Shown piece by piece: positions 1 to 7,695 of a stretch of 39,392 bases of DNA. Position numbers and translations under genes: made by a program. How positions within the stretch are numbered: the stretch's first letter is position 1; every line of letters starts with the position of its first letter. This DNA is from JBHHZI01 sp046757965 (lineage in GTDB: Bacteria > Acidobacteriota > Polarisedimenticolia > SMYD01), in contig JBHHZI010000008.1 of the NCBI GenBank assembly GCA_046757965.1, positions 1 through 39,392 of the forward strand, read 5' to 3'. Below the pieces are notes generated by a model. That model worked only from the letters and a program-made list of their open reading frames with translations, ran no database searches and was not told where the DNA came from.

Positions 1-467
1 CGCGGATAGTCTGCCTCGATCCACCGCTTGATGGCGCGCGGATCACGTTCGTACGCACGGCGCAGTGGTTTCTGGGGCGTGATCTCGAGTTCCGCCAAGA
101 GGCGTCCCACCGCCGTCAGTCCCAGCGTGATTCCAAACTTCTCGCTAATCAGGGCTGCCACAATCTTCCGTGTCCACAATGCGAACTCAAAATTGTACTG
201 TCGCGGATCCTTGCCATTGATCCACCGAAAGACCTGCGCCCGCTGACGTGCCGTAAGTCGCGGGCTCGGGCCCGGATGTTTCCGTGCCTTCAGCGATCGC
301 AAGCCACCATGCTTCGCTGCGCGCAGCCAACGATAGATGGTCGTGCGGCACAACCCGTAGTTCGCGATCACGACGCTCGGTTGTTCGCCTTCGCGAACAC
401 GCCGGACGGCCATCATGCGGATGGTCTCGGATGTTTCGTGCGAGAGAGTGCGTCCGTCGATCTTCAT
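1..467 (-). CDS. IS630-family transposase, N-terminal part (cut by window edge)
   Basis: DNA-binding half of a transposase. It reads on the minus strand from ATG at 467 and stays open to the window edge (155 codons), beginning MKIDGRTLSHETSE. Residues about 12-60 form a helix-turn-helix (RMMAVRRVREGEQ, then YGLCRTTIYRWLRAA), followed by a basic linker (KARKHPGPSPRLTARQRAQV) and a second winged-helix-like part (KIVAALISEKFGITLG, then AVGRLLAELEITPQKPLRRA). This arrangement is typical of IS630-type transposases. The catalytic DDE domain would lie to the left of the window, so activity cannot be judged. An AAGGAG-like ribosome site lies just upstream of the ATG and is overlapped by a small hairpin (473-487). 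The gene is a shadow-free long frame missed by start-to-stop searches because its stop is outside the window. Confidence 0.85.
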   Translation of the reverse strand, partial: MKIDGRTLSHETSETIRMMAVRRVREGEQPSVVIANYGLCRTTIYRWLRAAKHGGLRSLKARKHPGPSPRLTARQRAQVFRWINGKDPRQYNFEFALWTRKIVAALISEKFGITLGLTAVGRLLAELEITPQKPLRRAYERDPRAIKRWIEADYP

Positions 468-472
468 GCACT

Positions 473-487
473 CCTTGTATCACAAGG
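473..487 (-). promoter_or_regulatory. Hairpin overlapping the transposase ribosome site
   Basis: A perfect 6-bp inverted repeat, CCTTGT atc ACAAGG, lies 6 bases upstream of the transposase ATG (467). On the minus-strand RNA its 3' arm (ACAAGG) is the beginning of the ribosome-binding sequence ACAAGGAG. Folding would hide the site. Similar hairpins in other insertion sequences damp translation of read-through transcripts; that role here is inference. Confidence 0.4.
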
Positions 488-504
488 TGGCACAAAAGTG
501 TAGT

Positions 505-1197
505 CTAATCCACAGACTGGTTAGTATAGACGGGGCGGTCCGAAATCATGCTCTCAAGGATCTGTGGGATGCGATGCTCCGATGGCAGCGTGGCTCCGGC
601 AACGAACGAATCTCTGTAGAACAGAACCGAATCCCCTTCCGTGATGGGTTCGTAAGGCAGCGACGTGGACAGTCCCAGTGGGTTCTCATTGGTTGCGGGA
701 GGAGCCCATCCGAGAAGCGGATCGAAACGGCCCGCCGTGGAACCTGCTTTCTCGGGAATCCATGCCGACCGAAGCTGAAAATACGTGCCGTCGGAAAAAT
801 AGTCCGCGTACAGTCCCGGTCGTCTGAATCGCTATCGCTCGACTGCTGTCGCGATCGCGACCCTGAAAAATAGTTCACCCACGATCGGAGTAACCATGAG
901 TGCGCTCACAATCACCAGGTTCGCATTGACGATACCTTCGCGAGATCGATAAGCACACGTCAGCCATCCCCAGAGACAGAAGATGGCACCTGCCGTCGCG
1001 ACGACGGTTGTTCCGAGGTTGCCCCAGAGGTGGTATCTCTCTGGCGACAGGATTCCGAACCCGATACCGGCGACCGCAACCAGAGCTCCCGACCCGATGT
1101 ACGCGATCCCTATGCCCTGAAACACACGTTCACATAGGGTCCGTGCCGACTGGCTCGGTCGAGACTCCCGGAAGCCGAATCTACCCCAGTATACCAT
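505..1197 (-). pseudogene. Membrane-anchored SGNH/GDSL-like protein, broken by an in-frame stop and IS insertion
   Basis: The minus-strand frame starts at ATG 1197 (MVYWGRFGFRESR). Residues about 26-111 hold three hydrophobic segments. A TAG at 832-834 stops it after ATAVER, but the same frame continues at once with RFRRPGLYADYFSDGTYFQL, then LLGWAPPATNENPLG and SVLFYRDSFVAGATLPSE. The RDSFV stretch sits where SGNH-type hydrolases of polysaccharide clusters have their GDSF nucleophile block, and the PGLYADYFSD stretch looks like a conserved lead-in to it. After ISDRPVY the frame enters the IS end and stops at 505-507. Frame arithmetic is exact: 693 bases, 231 codons including the internal TAG. 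Family knowledge suggests an acyl-transfer or esterase role on a surface glycan; the Gly-to-Arg change in the GDS block and the lost C-terminus argue it is now inactive. The family call is moderate; the broken frame is seen directly. Confidence 0.65.
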
Positions 1198-1208
1198 GAT
1201 CGCCCCGA

Positions 1209-1237
1209 ATCGTAACGGAGCGCACGTCCGAAGTCAA
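1209..1237 (-). promoter_or_regulatory. Candidate sigma70-type promoter of the SGNH pseudogene
   Basis: On the minus strand TTGACT (1237-1232), a 17-base spacer and TACGAT (1214-1209). The -10 ends only 11 bases before the ATG at 1197, which would give a nearly leaderless transcript or means a later start is used. Nothing else is nearby to support it. Confidence 0.35.
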
Positions 1238-1257
1238 CGGTTTTCATCGGTTTTCAT
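1238..1257. repeat. Tandem decamer CGGTTTTCAT x2
   Basis: Two perfect adjacent copies of CGGTTTTCAT in the 130-base gap between the divergent pseudogene and the sulfotransferase gene. One helical turn of spacing fits a protein-binding site, but two copies can also arise by chance or slippage. Confidence 0.4.
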
Positions 1258-1327
1258 CCAGTCCGATGGAAGACGGAGACCGTGTTGGCTATCATTGGTC
1301 TTGTGAAAAACAAAGAGGAACGAGAAC

Positions 1328-2227
1328 GTGCGTAATCGGAAACCGATCTTCATCGCGGGTTTTGCCCGGGGCGGATCCAACATTGTGTTGAACTTTTTCT
1401 TGAGTCACCCTGACGTTTGTCTTCCCCGTGGCGAAACGCAGGAGGTGTTCCGGGGTGCGGCCGGCGAAGGATTCGCGACGCGGTGGGCGAAGCGCCTGCG
1501 ATACTTCCCGGTCGCCATGATGGAGCGAGAGGATGTGCTGGACAATCGAAACTGGAGACCCCGGCGTCCGTTCTCCCGCCTGACCATGGTCCAGATTGAT
1601 CGCATCTACCACGCGGAAAAATTGCGAGCGACTGGACCCGGCCAGAACATGTACAAGGCGGAAAATGTCCGGTATACACAGCAGGAAATCCGAACATCCA
1701 GATTGCTGGCGAAGATTCTCAACGGCCTGATCTTCGTGTCTCCCCAGTATGCCAGGATGTACCCGGACGCGACGTTCATTGGCCTAGTGAGGCACGGCCT
1801 CGCGGTGTGCGAAGGTCATATTCGACGAGGATACGAGGCTGGAGATATCGCGAAGAAATACGCGGCCGCGTGTTCGGCGATGATCGCCGATGAGAGACGA
1901 CTCCCTCGGTATCGCATTTTTCGATACGAGGACATCGTCGCAGATCCGGTGTCGGCCCTGCATCGCATGTACGAATTCGCGGACCTCGATCCGGAGCGGG
2001 TTCCCAAGATCCGGATGGAAACCAAGCGGGTGATGGGTGCGGACGGGTCTCGTGAGTTCATCGGGGGAGCGTCATCGAAGGAAATGATGTGGTGCACCAA
2101 GAATGACGTTCGGCGCTTCGTGCGGGAGGATGCCAACTCGAACCAGATCCGACGTCTGACAGCCGAACAGCGGTCCGTCATCATCGAACAGTGCGGCGAG
2201 AGTCTCGAGCACTTCGGTTACAGGTAG
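1328..2227 (+). CDS. Sulfotransferase family protein
   Basis: Predicted to move a sulfo group from PAPS to a carbohydrate or other small acceptor. The 299-residue protein starts at GTG 1328 behind AAAGAGGAA. The N-terminal PIFIAGFARGGSNIVLNF matches the 5'-phosphosulfate loop of the family (residues about 6-23), GLVRHGLAVCEGHIRRGY (about 156-173) fits the 3'-phosphate-binding strand-helix, and FRYEDIVADP (about 198-207) is a typical conserved segment. No signal peptide or membrane segment is seen, so it should be cytoplasmic. It lies 21 bases before the sulfatase-like gene, in the same direction, so the two probably form one transcript. The likely acceptor is a glycan made by the neighbouring genes, but this is inference from context. 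Codon use is less GC-biased than in the main locus. Confidence 0.8.
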   Translation: MRNRKPIFIAGFARGGSNIVLNFFLSHPDVCLPRGETQEVFRGAAGEGFATRWAKRLRYFPVAMMEREDVLDNRNWRPRRPFSRLTMVQIDRIYHAEKLRATGPGQNMYKAENVRYTQQEIRTSRLLAKILNGLIFVSPQYARMYPDATFIGLVRHGLAVCEGHIRRGYEAGDIAKKYAAACSAMIADERRLPRYRIFRYEDIVADPVSALHRMYEFADLDPERVPKIRMETKRVMGADGSREFIGGASSKEMMWCTKNDVRRFVREDANSNQIRRLTAEQRSVIIEQCGESLEHFGYR

Positions 2228-2248
2228 GCATCAGGGGTCGTCCGGGAG

Positions 2249-4306
2249 ATGATGGTGGCCGCTCCGTTCGACGAGTCGGACGCGGCGCGGCCACAAGAAC
2301 TCATGAAGAGATTCCGATGGATTGGTTTTATTCTCCTCCTGTCGTCATCGGCCGGCAGTCTGTTCGCGGCCGCGGTCGCCATGGGGGAGATCCGGGACAA
2401 CTCGTACCTGTCGCTGGGTTTGCCGCACAACGCGGTGGTCCTCCTCGAGAGTCGCGTTGTCCAGGGCATCGTTGGTGGAGCCTTGGCCGGCGCTGTCGTC
2501 ATCGGTCTGATCGTGCTCTGGCGTGCCGCGGTCGTCGTTGCTGACATCAAGAGTGCGCCACGGTGTCTCCCGTACGTTCTCTGCCTGTCAGCAGCGCTGA
2601 TCTTGATCTGTGTCCAGACGCTCGTATACCCCACCATCGGAGCGTACCGGGCGTGGGGGGTTCTTCTCATGGCCGTCGTCTGGATGGGGTGCCATTCATT
2701 GCCGGGAGGCGTCGGGGCATGGGGACAGAACAGAGGGATCAAGACCGCGCGGCTCAGTAGCCTCTATCTTGTGCCGACCGTGGCCGTCATGGCAGCATTC
2801 CTTGGCGCACCGGAACGAATCCCAGAACTGTTGCGTCCGGAGATCGTCGTCGCTGGTGCCATTGTCTATGGGATGATGCTGATGGTGGCACATCGGTGGA
2901 CGGGTTCTGTCAAGGATGGTATTCCAAGGCGGCCGCCGTGGTTGGCGACGGTGCCGGGCATCCTGACGGTTGTTGGCGTCTTGTTCTTCCGTTTTCTGAT
3001 TCCGCCAGCAACGGTGTTTGCCCGGCCAGTCAACGTGCTCGTGGTGGGCATCGACACTCTCCGGTATGACCACACGTCGCTCTCGCCCGACCCGGCGCAC
3101 GAGACCACCCCGCACCTTGCCGCTCTCGCAGGTCGTGGCACGGTCTTCAGGACGGCGATTTCCCAGGCGCCATGGACCATGCCGGCGTTCGCGTCGATCA
3201 TGACCGGAAGATATCCGCGCGAGCACGGGGCAGTTTCGCTCTCGGGATACCTGAGGCCTGGGGAGGTCACGCTCGCGGAACGTCTCCGCGAGGCGGGTTA
3301 CGAGACCAAAGGTATCGTGAGCCATATCTACGTCAACGCAGCTCATGGTTTCGCCCAGGGCTTCAACGCCTATGATGAGAACAACGTCCTGGGTCATCAC
3401 GAGATCACGTCACGAAACGTGACGGACCGTGCGATCATCTTCCTCAAGGGAATCCAGGGGAGACCGTTCTTTCTCTTCACCCATTACTTCGACCCACACT
3501 ATGAATACAGGGACCATGAGAGTGTGCACTTTGCCGATAGGTACACGGGGTGGCTTGCCGGCCAACAACTGGATATCGGCGGCCTGCGCGACAGACGTCA
3601 TGAACTATCGCGTGAGGACCTGAATTACCTGCGGGATCTGTATGACGAGGAGATCACGTACACCGACGCCGAGATCGGTCGGCTCCTGGACTATCTGCGG
3701 ACGAGTGGGCTGGAGCAGAAAACGATCGTCGTGGTGGTTGGTGACCACGGGGAGGAATTCATGGAGCGTGGATGGCTGGGGCACACCACATCCCTGCATC
3801 GGGAGCAGATTCATGTCCCTCTCGTCATCGCGCTGCCGGCCGGCACGCAACAAGTCCCCACGGTCAGCGCTCCGGTGGAGACGCGGGCCATTCTCCCGAC
3901 GGTTCTCGATTACCTCGTGTCGTCGGACTCGGCCGGTTTGGCCGATGGCTCGTTACTCCCACTGATGACCGGCAACTCGACAGCATCGAAGGAGCCCGCT
4001 GTGTTCTCCGAGGTCTGGTTGCCCGATGCGGGTATCGAGAAGCGAGTTCGGATGTCCGGGGTTCGAACCCGCCGATGGAAGTTCGTCAGGGACCTGACGC
4101 GCGGTGAAGAGCGACTCTTTGATCTTGATGCGGACCCCGGGGAACGGCTCAACCTCATGGACGAGCAGCCGGAACAGGGGGCTAAGCTGCGTGCCCTTCT
4201 AGACGCCTGGTCTGACCAGATGCCAGGTGACTCCAGCCAGTCGACCACGCGGGCGATGACCCGAGAAGAAGTGGAGATGCTTCGGTCTCTGGGATACGTG
4301 AAATAG
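2249..4306 (+). CDS. Membrane-anchored sulfatase-like (alkaline phosphatase superfamily) enzyme with Thr nucleophile
   Basis: The 685-residue protein has about 240 residues of hydrophobic segments (about six) and then a periplasm-facing sulfatase fold. Metal and active-site blocks are visible: NVLVVGIDTLRYDH with Asp269, APWTMPAFASIMTGRYPREH, and VVGDHGEEFMERGWLGH with Asp499-His500. In true sulfatases the block after the Pro contains Cys/Ser-x-Pro-x-Arg, converted to formylglycine. Here it reads Thr310-Met-Pro-Ala-Phe, so formylglycine cannot form. Thr nucleophiles are known in phosphotransferase and phosphodiesterase members of this superfamily, so phosphoester chemistry is as likely as sulfatase activity. 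The C-terminus ends with a typical LFDLDADPGERLNL block and SLGYVK. The start is uncertain: ATG 2249 or ATG 2303, which begins MKRFRWIGFILLL and would give 667 residues. It follows the sulfotransferase by 21 bases. Confidence 0.8.
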   Translation: MMVAAPFDESDAARPQELMKRFRWIGFILLLSSSAGSLFAAAVAMGEIRDNSYLSLGLPHNAVVLLESRVVQGIVGGALAGAVVIGLIVLWRAAVVVADIKSAPRCLPYVLCLSAALILICVQTLVYPTIGAYRAWGVLLMAVVWMGCHSLPGGVGAWGQNRGIKTARLSSLYLVPTVAVMAAFLGAPERIPELLRPEIVVAGAIVYGMMLMVAHRWTGSVKDGIPRRPPWLATVPGILTVVGVLFFRFLIPPATVFARPVNVLVVGIDTLRYDHTSLSPDPAHETTPHLAALAGRGTVFRTAISQAPWTMPAFASIMTGRYPREHGAVSLSGYLRPGEVTLAERLREAGYETKGIVSHIYVNAAHGFAQGFNAYDENNVLGHHEITSRNVTDRAIIFLKGIQGRPFFLFTHYFDPHYEYRDHESVHFADRYTGWLAGQQLDIGGLRDRRHELSREDLNYLRDLYDEEITYTDAEIGRLLDYLRTSGLEQKTIVVVVGDHGEEFMERGWLGHTTSLHREQIHVPLVIALPAGTQQVPTVSAPVETRAILPTVLDYLVSSDSAGLADGSLLPLMTGNSTASKEPAVFSEVWLPDAGIEKRVRMSGVRTRRWKFVRDLTRGEERLFDLDADPGERLNLMDEQPEQGAKLRALLDAWSDQMPGDSSQSTTRAMTREEVEMLRSLGYVK

Positions 4307-4333
4307 TCCCGGCTGAATCGGTTTATTCGGGAC
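4306..4333. terminator. Weak candidate bidirectional terminator hairpin
   Basis: Between two convergent genes whose stop codons are only 16 bases apart. GTCCC at 4306-4310 pairs with GGGAC at 4329-4333, and GAAT (4315-4318) with ATTC (4325-4328). No U-tract follows on either strand, so intrinsic termination is doubtful. Confidence 0.25.
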
Positions 4334-6098
4334 CCACTCTGGGAGTTTCCAGCGCTGGCGGCAACGCCAGCGGAGTATTGCGGATCGACGTGCATTGGAC
4401 TGGATGTACGGGAGAGATCTGGTTGCAGAACTCCCGCCGGGCGAAGAGAGCGCGGTCCATGTCGCCGTACGGTGCGCTGGCGACAAACAGGTATTCGTTC
4501 TGGAAGATGGGTGACGCGACCATCTCGGAGGTCATCTTGTGGCGGGGGTTGTCGAGGAGAACCGACAGCGGCTGGCCCGCGAGTATCCCCCTGGCTGAAA
4601 TGTAGCCTTCGATGATGTCGGGACGCTGGGCGAGGACCCATTGTACATCGGTCTTTGAATCCAGCAGTCCTCCTGGCTCGAAGGTGCCGTGACGCGCGAT
4701 GTAGCGGTTGTTCAGCCCCAGCATGTCAATGTGAGTGGCATCAACCACGTAAGGCAACTCTCCTCCGAGGCTGCTGGCGATGACCGTGTCCGGCGTCGTC
4801 ACGCTCCGGAGCCAGGTGTAGTACGGATGATGCGGCGCGTGGGACAGAGCAGGGAAGTGTTGCAGCCCACTTCCGATGGCGCGAGCCATGGTACCGCCGT
4901 GGGCACGTAGAATCGCGACGTTGACCAGGAGCACGAGCGTTACCGTCAGGAAGAGGTGAAACAGGCGGTGGCACGGCCGGATCCTGGTGATGCCGAATGC
5001 GGCGAGCAGGGCGACGAGAGGAAAGATGTGCAGGACATGGCGCCAGAAGGGGAAGGCGGAGTAGTTGTCTCCGCCGACCTTGATGATGTAGAGGAAGTAG
5101 ATGGCAAGGAGAGGAATGATGCCGCGAGCAAGCATGGCGGTGTCGCGGGGCGGTCGGCGCCATCGATCGAACGCGTTGATCACGCCGATGAGGCAGAGGA
5201 AGACGAGCAGCACGTGGGTCGCGCTCCACTGGCGGACGTAGAGAAGTCCCCAGGCCAGGTGGGCGGCCGTGCTTCCTCCGGCCTTGGCCCAGTATGTGTT
5301 CGGCACCAGGTCCTTGAAGAACACCCACCGGTACAGGCCGATGCACAGTGCGGTCACCAGACAGGCTCCCCCGACGATTTTCAGGTCGGGCGTCTCCCGG
5401 TAGTCGACACGCTTTTCGTATGCCGTGAAGGCGAGGCCGGCGGCCACGAGCAGCATCCCCTCGGGCCGGGTCAGGAGGAGAAGAACACCGCTGAGGGTCA
5501 GGATGGCGGTCGAATACCTCAGGCGCCGCGCCAGCAGAAAAACGGCGCCGAGACAGGCGAACGGAATGGTCTCCATTCCCGAAGACGCATACCAGGCGAG
5601 CGGCAGGTAGAGCCCCACCACGACGCCACATAGAACAGGGGTGTTGCCGAGGTCCGGCGGCGCATCCGAGGCTTCCTGCTCACGGCGCGGCAGGAGCGGG
5701 TAGAGAATGAAGAAGTTCAGGAGCGCAAGGTGGCTGACCATGCCGGCGACCTTCGTCACCGTGACCATGTTCAGCCCGATGCCCTGAGCGGCCGCGGCCA
5801 GAAGCATCCACAACAGGCTCGTGAACCCCTCCACGCGCTCGCCGGAGATGTTCCAGGCCCCGATGCCATGCCCCTGCGCGAGATGGGCTGCATAGCGAAA
5901 GGTGATGAAGGCGTCTTCGAGGGTGGGACCGTAGAACAGAACATCGAAAGCGGCGGCCGTTCCCGTGAGGAGGAGAGCGAGAATCCACAACTCTCTGGCA
6001 TGGAAGGGCGATGCGACGCTCGTCGCCGGATCGCCGGGACCGATACCGCCTCCGGCACGATCCGGGCGGCTCGTCTGTTTTCTGTCGGTCCTCGTCAT
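4323..6098 (-). CDS. GT-C fold integral membrane glycosyltransferase (ArnT/AftB-like)
   Basis: Expected to transfer a sugar from a polyprenyl-phosphate donor on the outer face of the inner membrane. The 591-residue protein starts at ATG 6098 (MTRTDRKQTSRPDR), which overlaps the stop of the upstream CapK-like gene by 4 bp; the frame stays open further upstream but that part is a shadow of the CapK gene. About ten hydrophobic segments follow. The first loop carries TLEDAFITFRYAAHLAQGHG and RVEGFTSLLWMLLAAAA. An acidic pair followed by an I(S/T)FRYA segment and RVEG(Y/F)T is characteristic of GT-C enzymes such as mycobacterial AftB and ArnT-like proteins. The C-terminal soluble part (about 440-591) includes ASSLGGELPYVVDATHIDML. 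Donor and acceptor are not predictable. Coupling to CapK suggests tailoring of a cell-surface molecule. Confidence 0.8.
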   Translation of the reverse strand: MTRTDRKQTSRPDRAGGGIGPGDPATSVASPFHARELWILALLLTGTAAAFDVLFYGPTLEDAFITFRYAAHLAQGHGIGAWNISGERVEGFTSLLWMLLAAAAQGIGLNMVTVTKVAGMVSHLALLNFFILYPLLPRREQEASDAPPDLGNTPVLCGVVVGLYLPLAWYASSGMETIPFACLGAVFLLARRLRYSTAILTLSGVLLLLTRPEGMLLVAAGLAFTAYEKRVDYRETPDLKIVGGACLVTALCIGLYRWVFFKDLVPNTYWAKAGGSTAAHLAWGLLYVRQWSATHVLLVFLCLIGVINAFDRWRRPPRDTAMLARGIIPLLAIYFLYIIKVGGDNYSAFPFWRHVLHIFPLVALLAAFGITRIRPCHRLFHLFLTVTLVLLVNVAILRAHGGTMARAIGSGLQHFPALSHAPHHPYYTWLRSVTTPDTVIASSLGGELPYVVDATHIDMLGLNNRYIARHGTFEPGGLLDSKTDVQWVLAQRPDIIEGYISARGILAGQPLSVLLDNPRHKMTSEMVASPIFQNEYLFVASAPYGDMDRALFARREFCNQISPVHPVQCTSIRNTPLALPPALETPRVGPE

Positions 6099-7384
6099 AG
6101 GCGGGACACGAAATCCTGCTTCTTGTGGGTGGTGCTGCGCAGGTCGCTGTTCGGGACGACATGGCACGTGACGTCGGTGCCGAAGTACTTGGTGAATTCC
6201 CGGAGGATCAGCCTCTCCTCCTTCTCGGTCACGCTCCCGTCCACGCGCAGATCCAGTTCGCCGGCGATGGACTGTATGGCCTGATAGTTCACTACAAGAC
6301 CCCGGCCCGAGGCGAGATTCTTGAACACGTAGTACAGGGTCAGGCTCGGGTAGGAGCCCGTCTTGCCCTGGATCACCGCGCCGACGCGGCCCGTCACCGC
6401 ATTCAGCACGATGTGGGCGCGTCCACACTCACACGATGACGTCCGGTCCATCTCGACGTAATCACCCAGTCGGTAGCGGATGATGGGAAAGGACCGGGAG
6501 ACGAGATTGGTGACCACGATCTCGTCGTGGATCGTCTCGACCACGACCGTCTCCATGTTGACGTGCATCCTACCCTCCGGGCACTCGAACGCGATGATGC
6601 CGCATTCCGCGGCACCGTACTCGCTGACCATACGGGTGCCGAAAGCCCGCTTGACCGCGTCCTGGTACGCCGGCCAGATCTTTTCGGACGTGCCCTTCAC
6701 CAGCCGCAGGGGATACGGCGGTTCCTGATCGTGGTCCGGCGCCAGGCGCCGGGCTATCTCATAGACCATCGACGAATAGCCGCCGAGGTAGACCGCATGT
6801 CGGAGTTTCCTGGCGAACAGGTCGATCTCCGCGTCATCGTACGAGAATAGCCGGAACCGATTCTGGAGCGCGTCGAGCACCCGCGTCTTGATTCGTTGCG
6901 CCGGCGCAAGGTTGAATCCCCAGAGGTAGCCGTTGCGATCCCATGGATGTATGCCGTACCAGGAATAACCGCGAAGAATCGACGCACGGTGCCACGCGTC
7001 CCACTCGCGATCACGATAGAAGATGAGCGGCTCGCCGGTGCTTCCCGACGTCTCGGTGTAGAACAATCGCTCGCCTCGGGGATGAAGCTGGATCTGTGGT
7101 CCGTGGCGCAGAAGGTCGGCCTTGGTGACGGTGGGAAACCGGGGCAGGTCGTCGAGGGATTTCAGATCACGCGGGTGGACACCTGCCTCGTCTAACCGGG
7201 CACGATAGAACGGTGTGTGGTCGTACGCGGCCTGAACCAGTCGGCGAAGCGCCGTGAACTGGTGGGTGCGGAGTTGCTCGAGGGTCCAGTCCTCACTGGA
7301 TCTGAGAAAGTGATGATTCGCTGTGATACGACCGTGGTTGCGGGCATACATTCCCAGGCGGTACAGGCTGCGTTTCAGGTGCAC
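6095..7384 (-). CDS. CapK/PaaK-like adenylate-forming protein
   Basis: Member of the phenylacetate-CoA ligase-like (AMP-binding) group. In polysaccharide clusters such CapK-type proteins are thought to help attach carboxylic acids to sugars, but their reactions are mostly unproven. With a GTG start at 7384 (encoding MHLKRSLYRLGMYARNHG) the protein has 429 residues, close to the usual size; the frame is open far upstream but without recognisable protein, so the shorter start is chosen. The ATP/AMP loop TETSGSTGEPLIF lies at about 110-125, SEYGAAECGIIAFECP is the second adenylation motif, and SSCECGRAHIV with IIRYRLGDYVEMDR is the C-terminal hinge region of this family. The stop overlaps the ATG of the GT-C gene (ATGA), so the two are co-translated. 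A promoter-like sequence lies at 7436-7464. Confidence 0.8.
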   Translation of the reverse strand: MHLKRSLYRLGMYARNHGRITANHHFLRSSEDWTLEQLRTHQFTALRRLVQAAYDHTPFYRARLDEAGVHPRDLKSLDDLPRFPTVTKADLLRHGPQIQLHPRGERLFYTETSGSTGEPLIFYRDREWDAWHRASILRGYSWYGIHPWDRNGYLWGFNLAPAQRIKTRVLDALQNRFRLFSYDDAEIDLFARKLRHAVYLGGYSSMVYEIARRLAPDHDQEPPYPLRLVKGTSEKIWPAYQDAVKRAFGTRMVSEYGAAECGIIAFECPEGRMHVNMETVVVETIHDEIVVTNLVSRSFPIIRYRLGDYVEMDRTSSCECGRAHIVLNAVTGRVGAVIQGKTGSYPSLTLYYVFKNLASGRGLVVNYQAIQSIAGELDLRVDGSVTEKEERLILREFTKYFGTDVTCHVVPNSDLRSTTHKKQDFVSRL

Positions 7385-7695
7385 GGTCGATGCTCTCGGA
7401 GAGGCGGGGAACCGGGTCGGCGGTGGAACCCAGTGAACATATTGCGCGCCGTTCGGCGTCGCAAGACGGGGCAGGGTCGGTGTGTGGTCGATCGGCCGGC
7501 CCGGCCCGCGATGAGCGGCCCCCGACGCGACATCTGACACGGGGGCCCGGCCGACCTGTTGGCGCGGACCGTGGCGCACGCTCGTGACATAATGGCCGAG
7601 TGTGGATCGCCCGGAGCCGGTGAGGTGTTCGTCAGATCCTGCCGTGGTCTGTGCTCGCGGGCCGGAAGGCGCAGGCCACCAGGGGAGATGGCCGG
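7385..7695. other. Divergent intergenic region (311 bases)
   Basis: Lies between the CapK-like gene (minus) and the methyltransferase (plus). It holds a candidate minus-strand promoter (7436-7464). For the plus gene there is only a -10-like CATAAT at 7588-7593 without a well-spaced -35. Open frames run across it on both strands, but none shows recognisable protein and they reflect the high GC content. No repeat or RNA fold stands out. Confidence 0.5.
7436..7464 (-). promoter_or_regulatory. Candidate promoter for the CapK / GT-C pair
   Basis: On the minus strand TTGCGA (7464-7459), 17-base spacer, TATGTT (7441-7436). It would give a leader of about 45 bases before GTG 7384, which supports the short start chosen for the CapK-like gene. 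Confidence 0.4.

Larger units (their letters stand above)
1..526 (-). mobile_element. IS630-type insertion sequence, transposase-proximal end
   Basis: The element runs from outside the window to about 523-528. The right boundary is inferred: the protein-like reading of the disrupted host gene stops making sense there (…DRPVY, then TNQSVD and a stop at 505-507), and TA dinucleotides, the usual IS630-type target, lie at 523-528 (TTAGTATA). The terminal sequence inside the boundary contains CTAATCCACAGACTGGTTAG, an imperfect palindrome that could be part of the terminal inverted repeat. The other end is outside the window, so the exact repeat and target duplication cannot be confirmed. Confidence 0.6.

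Noticed and set aside
28..508. Plus-strand and other-frame open frames over the left edge
   Set aside because: They lie antisense to, or out of frame with, the IS630 transposase, whose frame reads clearly as protein; they show no protein-like pattern.
1267..1295. TGGAAG ... TATCAT as promoter of the sulfotransferase
   Set aside because: Spacing is 17 bases and the -10 is fair, but the -35 is poor; too weak to list as a feature.
6099..6428. Upstream extension of the GT-C gene in its own frame
   Set aside because: It shadows the end of the CapK-like gene; the ATG at 6098 in a 4-bp overlap is the natural start.
7559..7593. TTGGCG ... CATAAT as a promoter for the methyltransferase
   Set aside because: The spacer is 23 bases, too long for a sigma70-type promoter.
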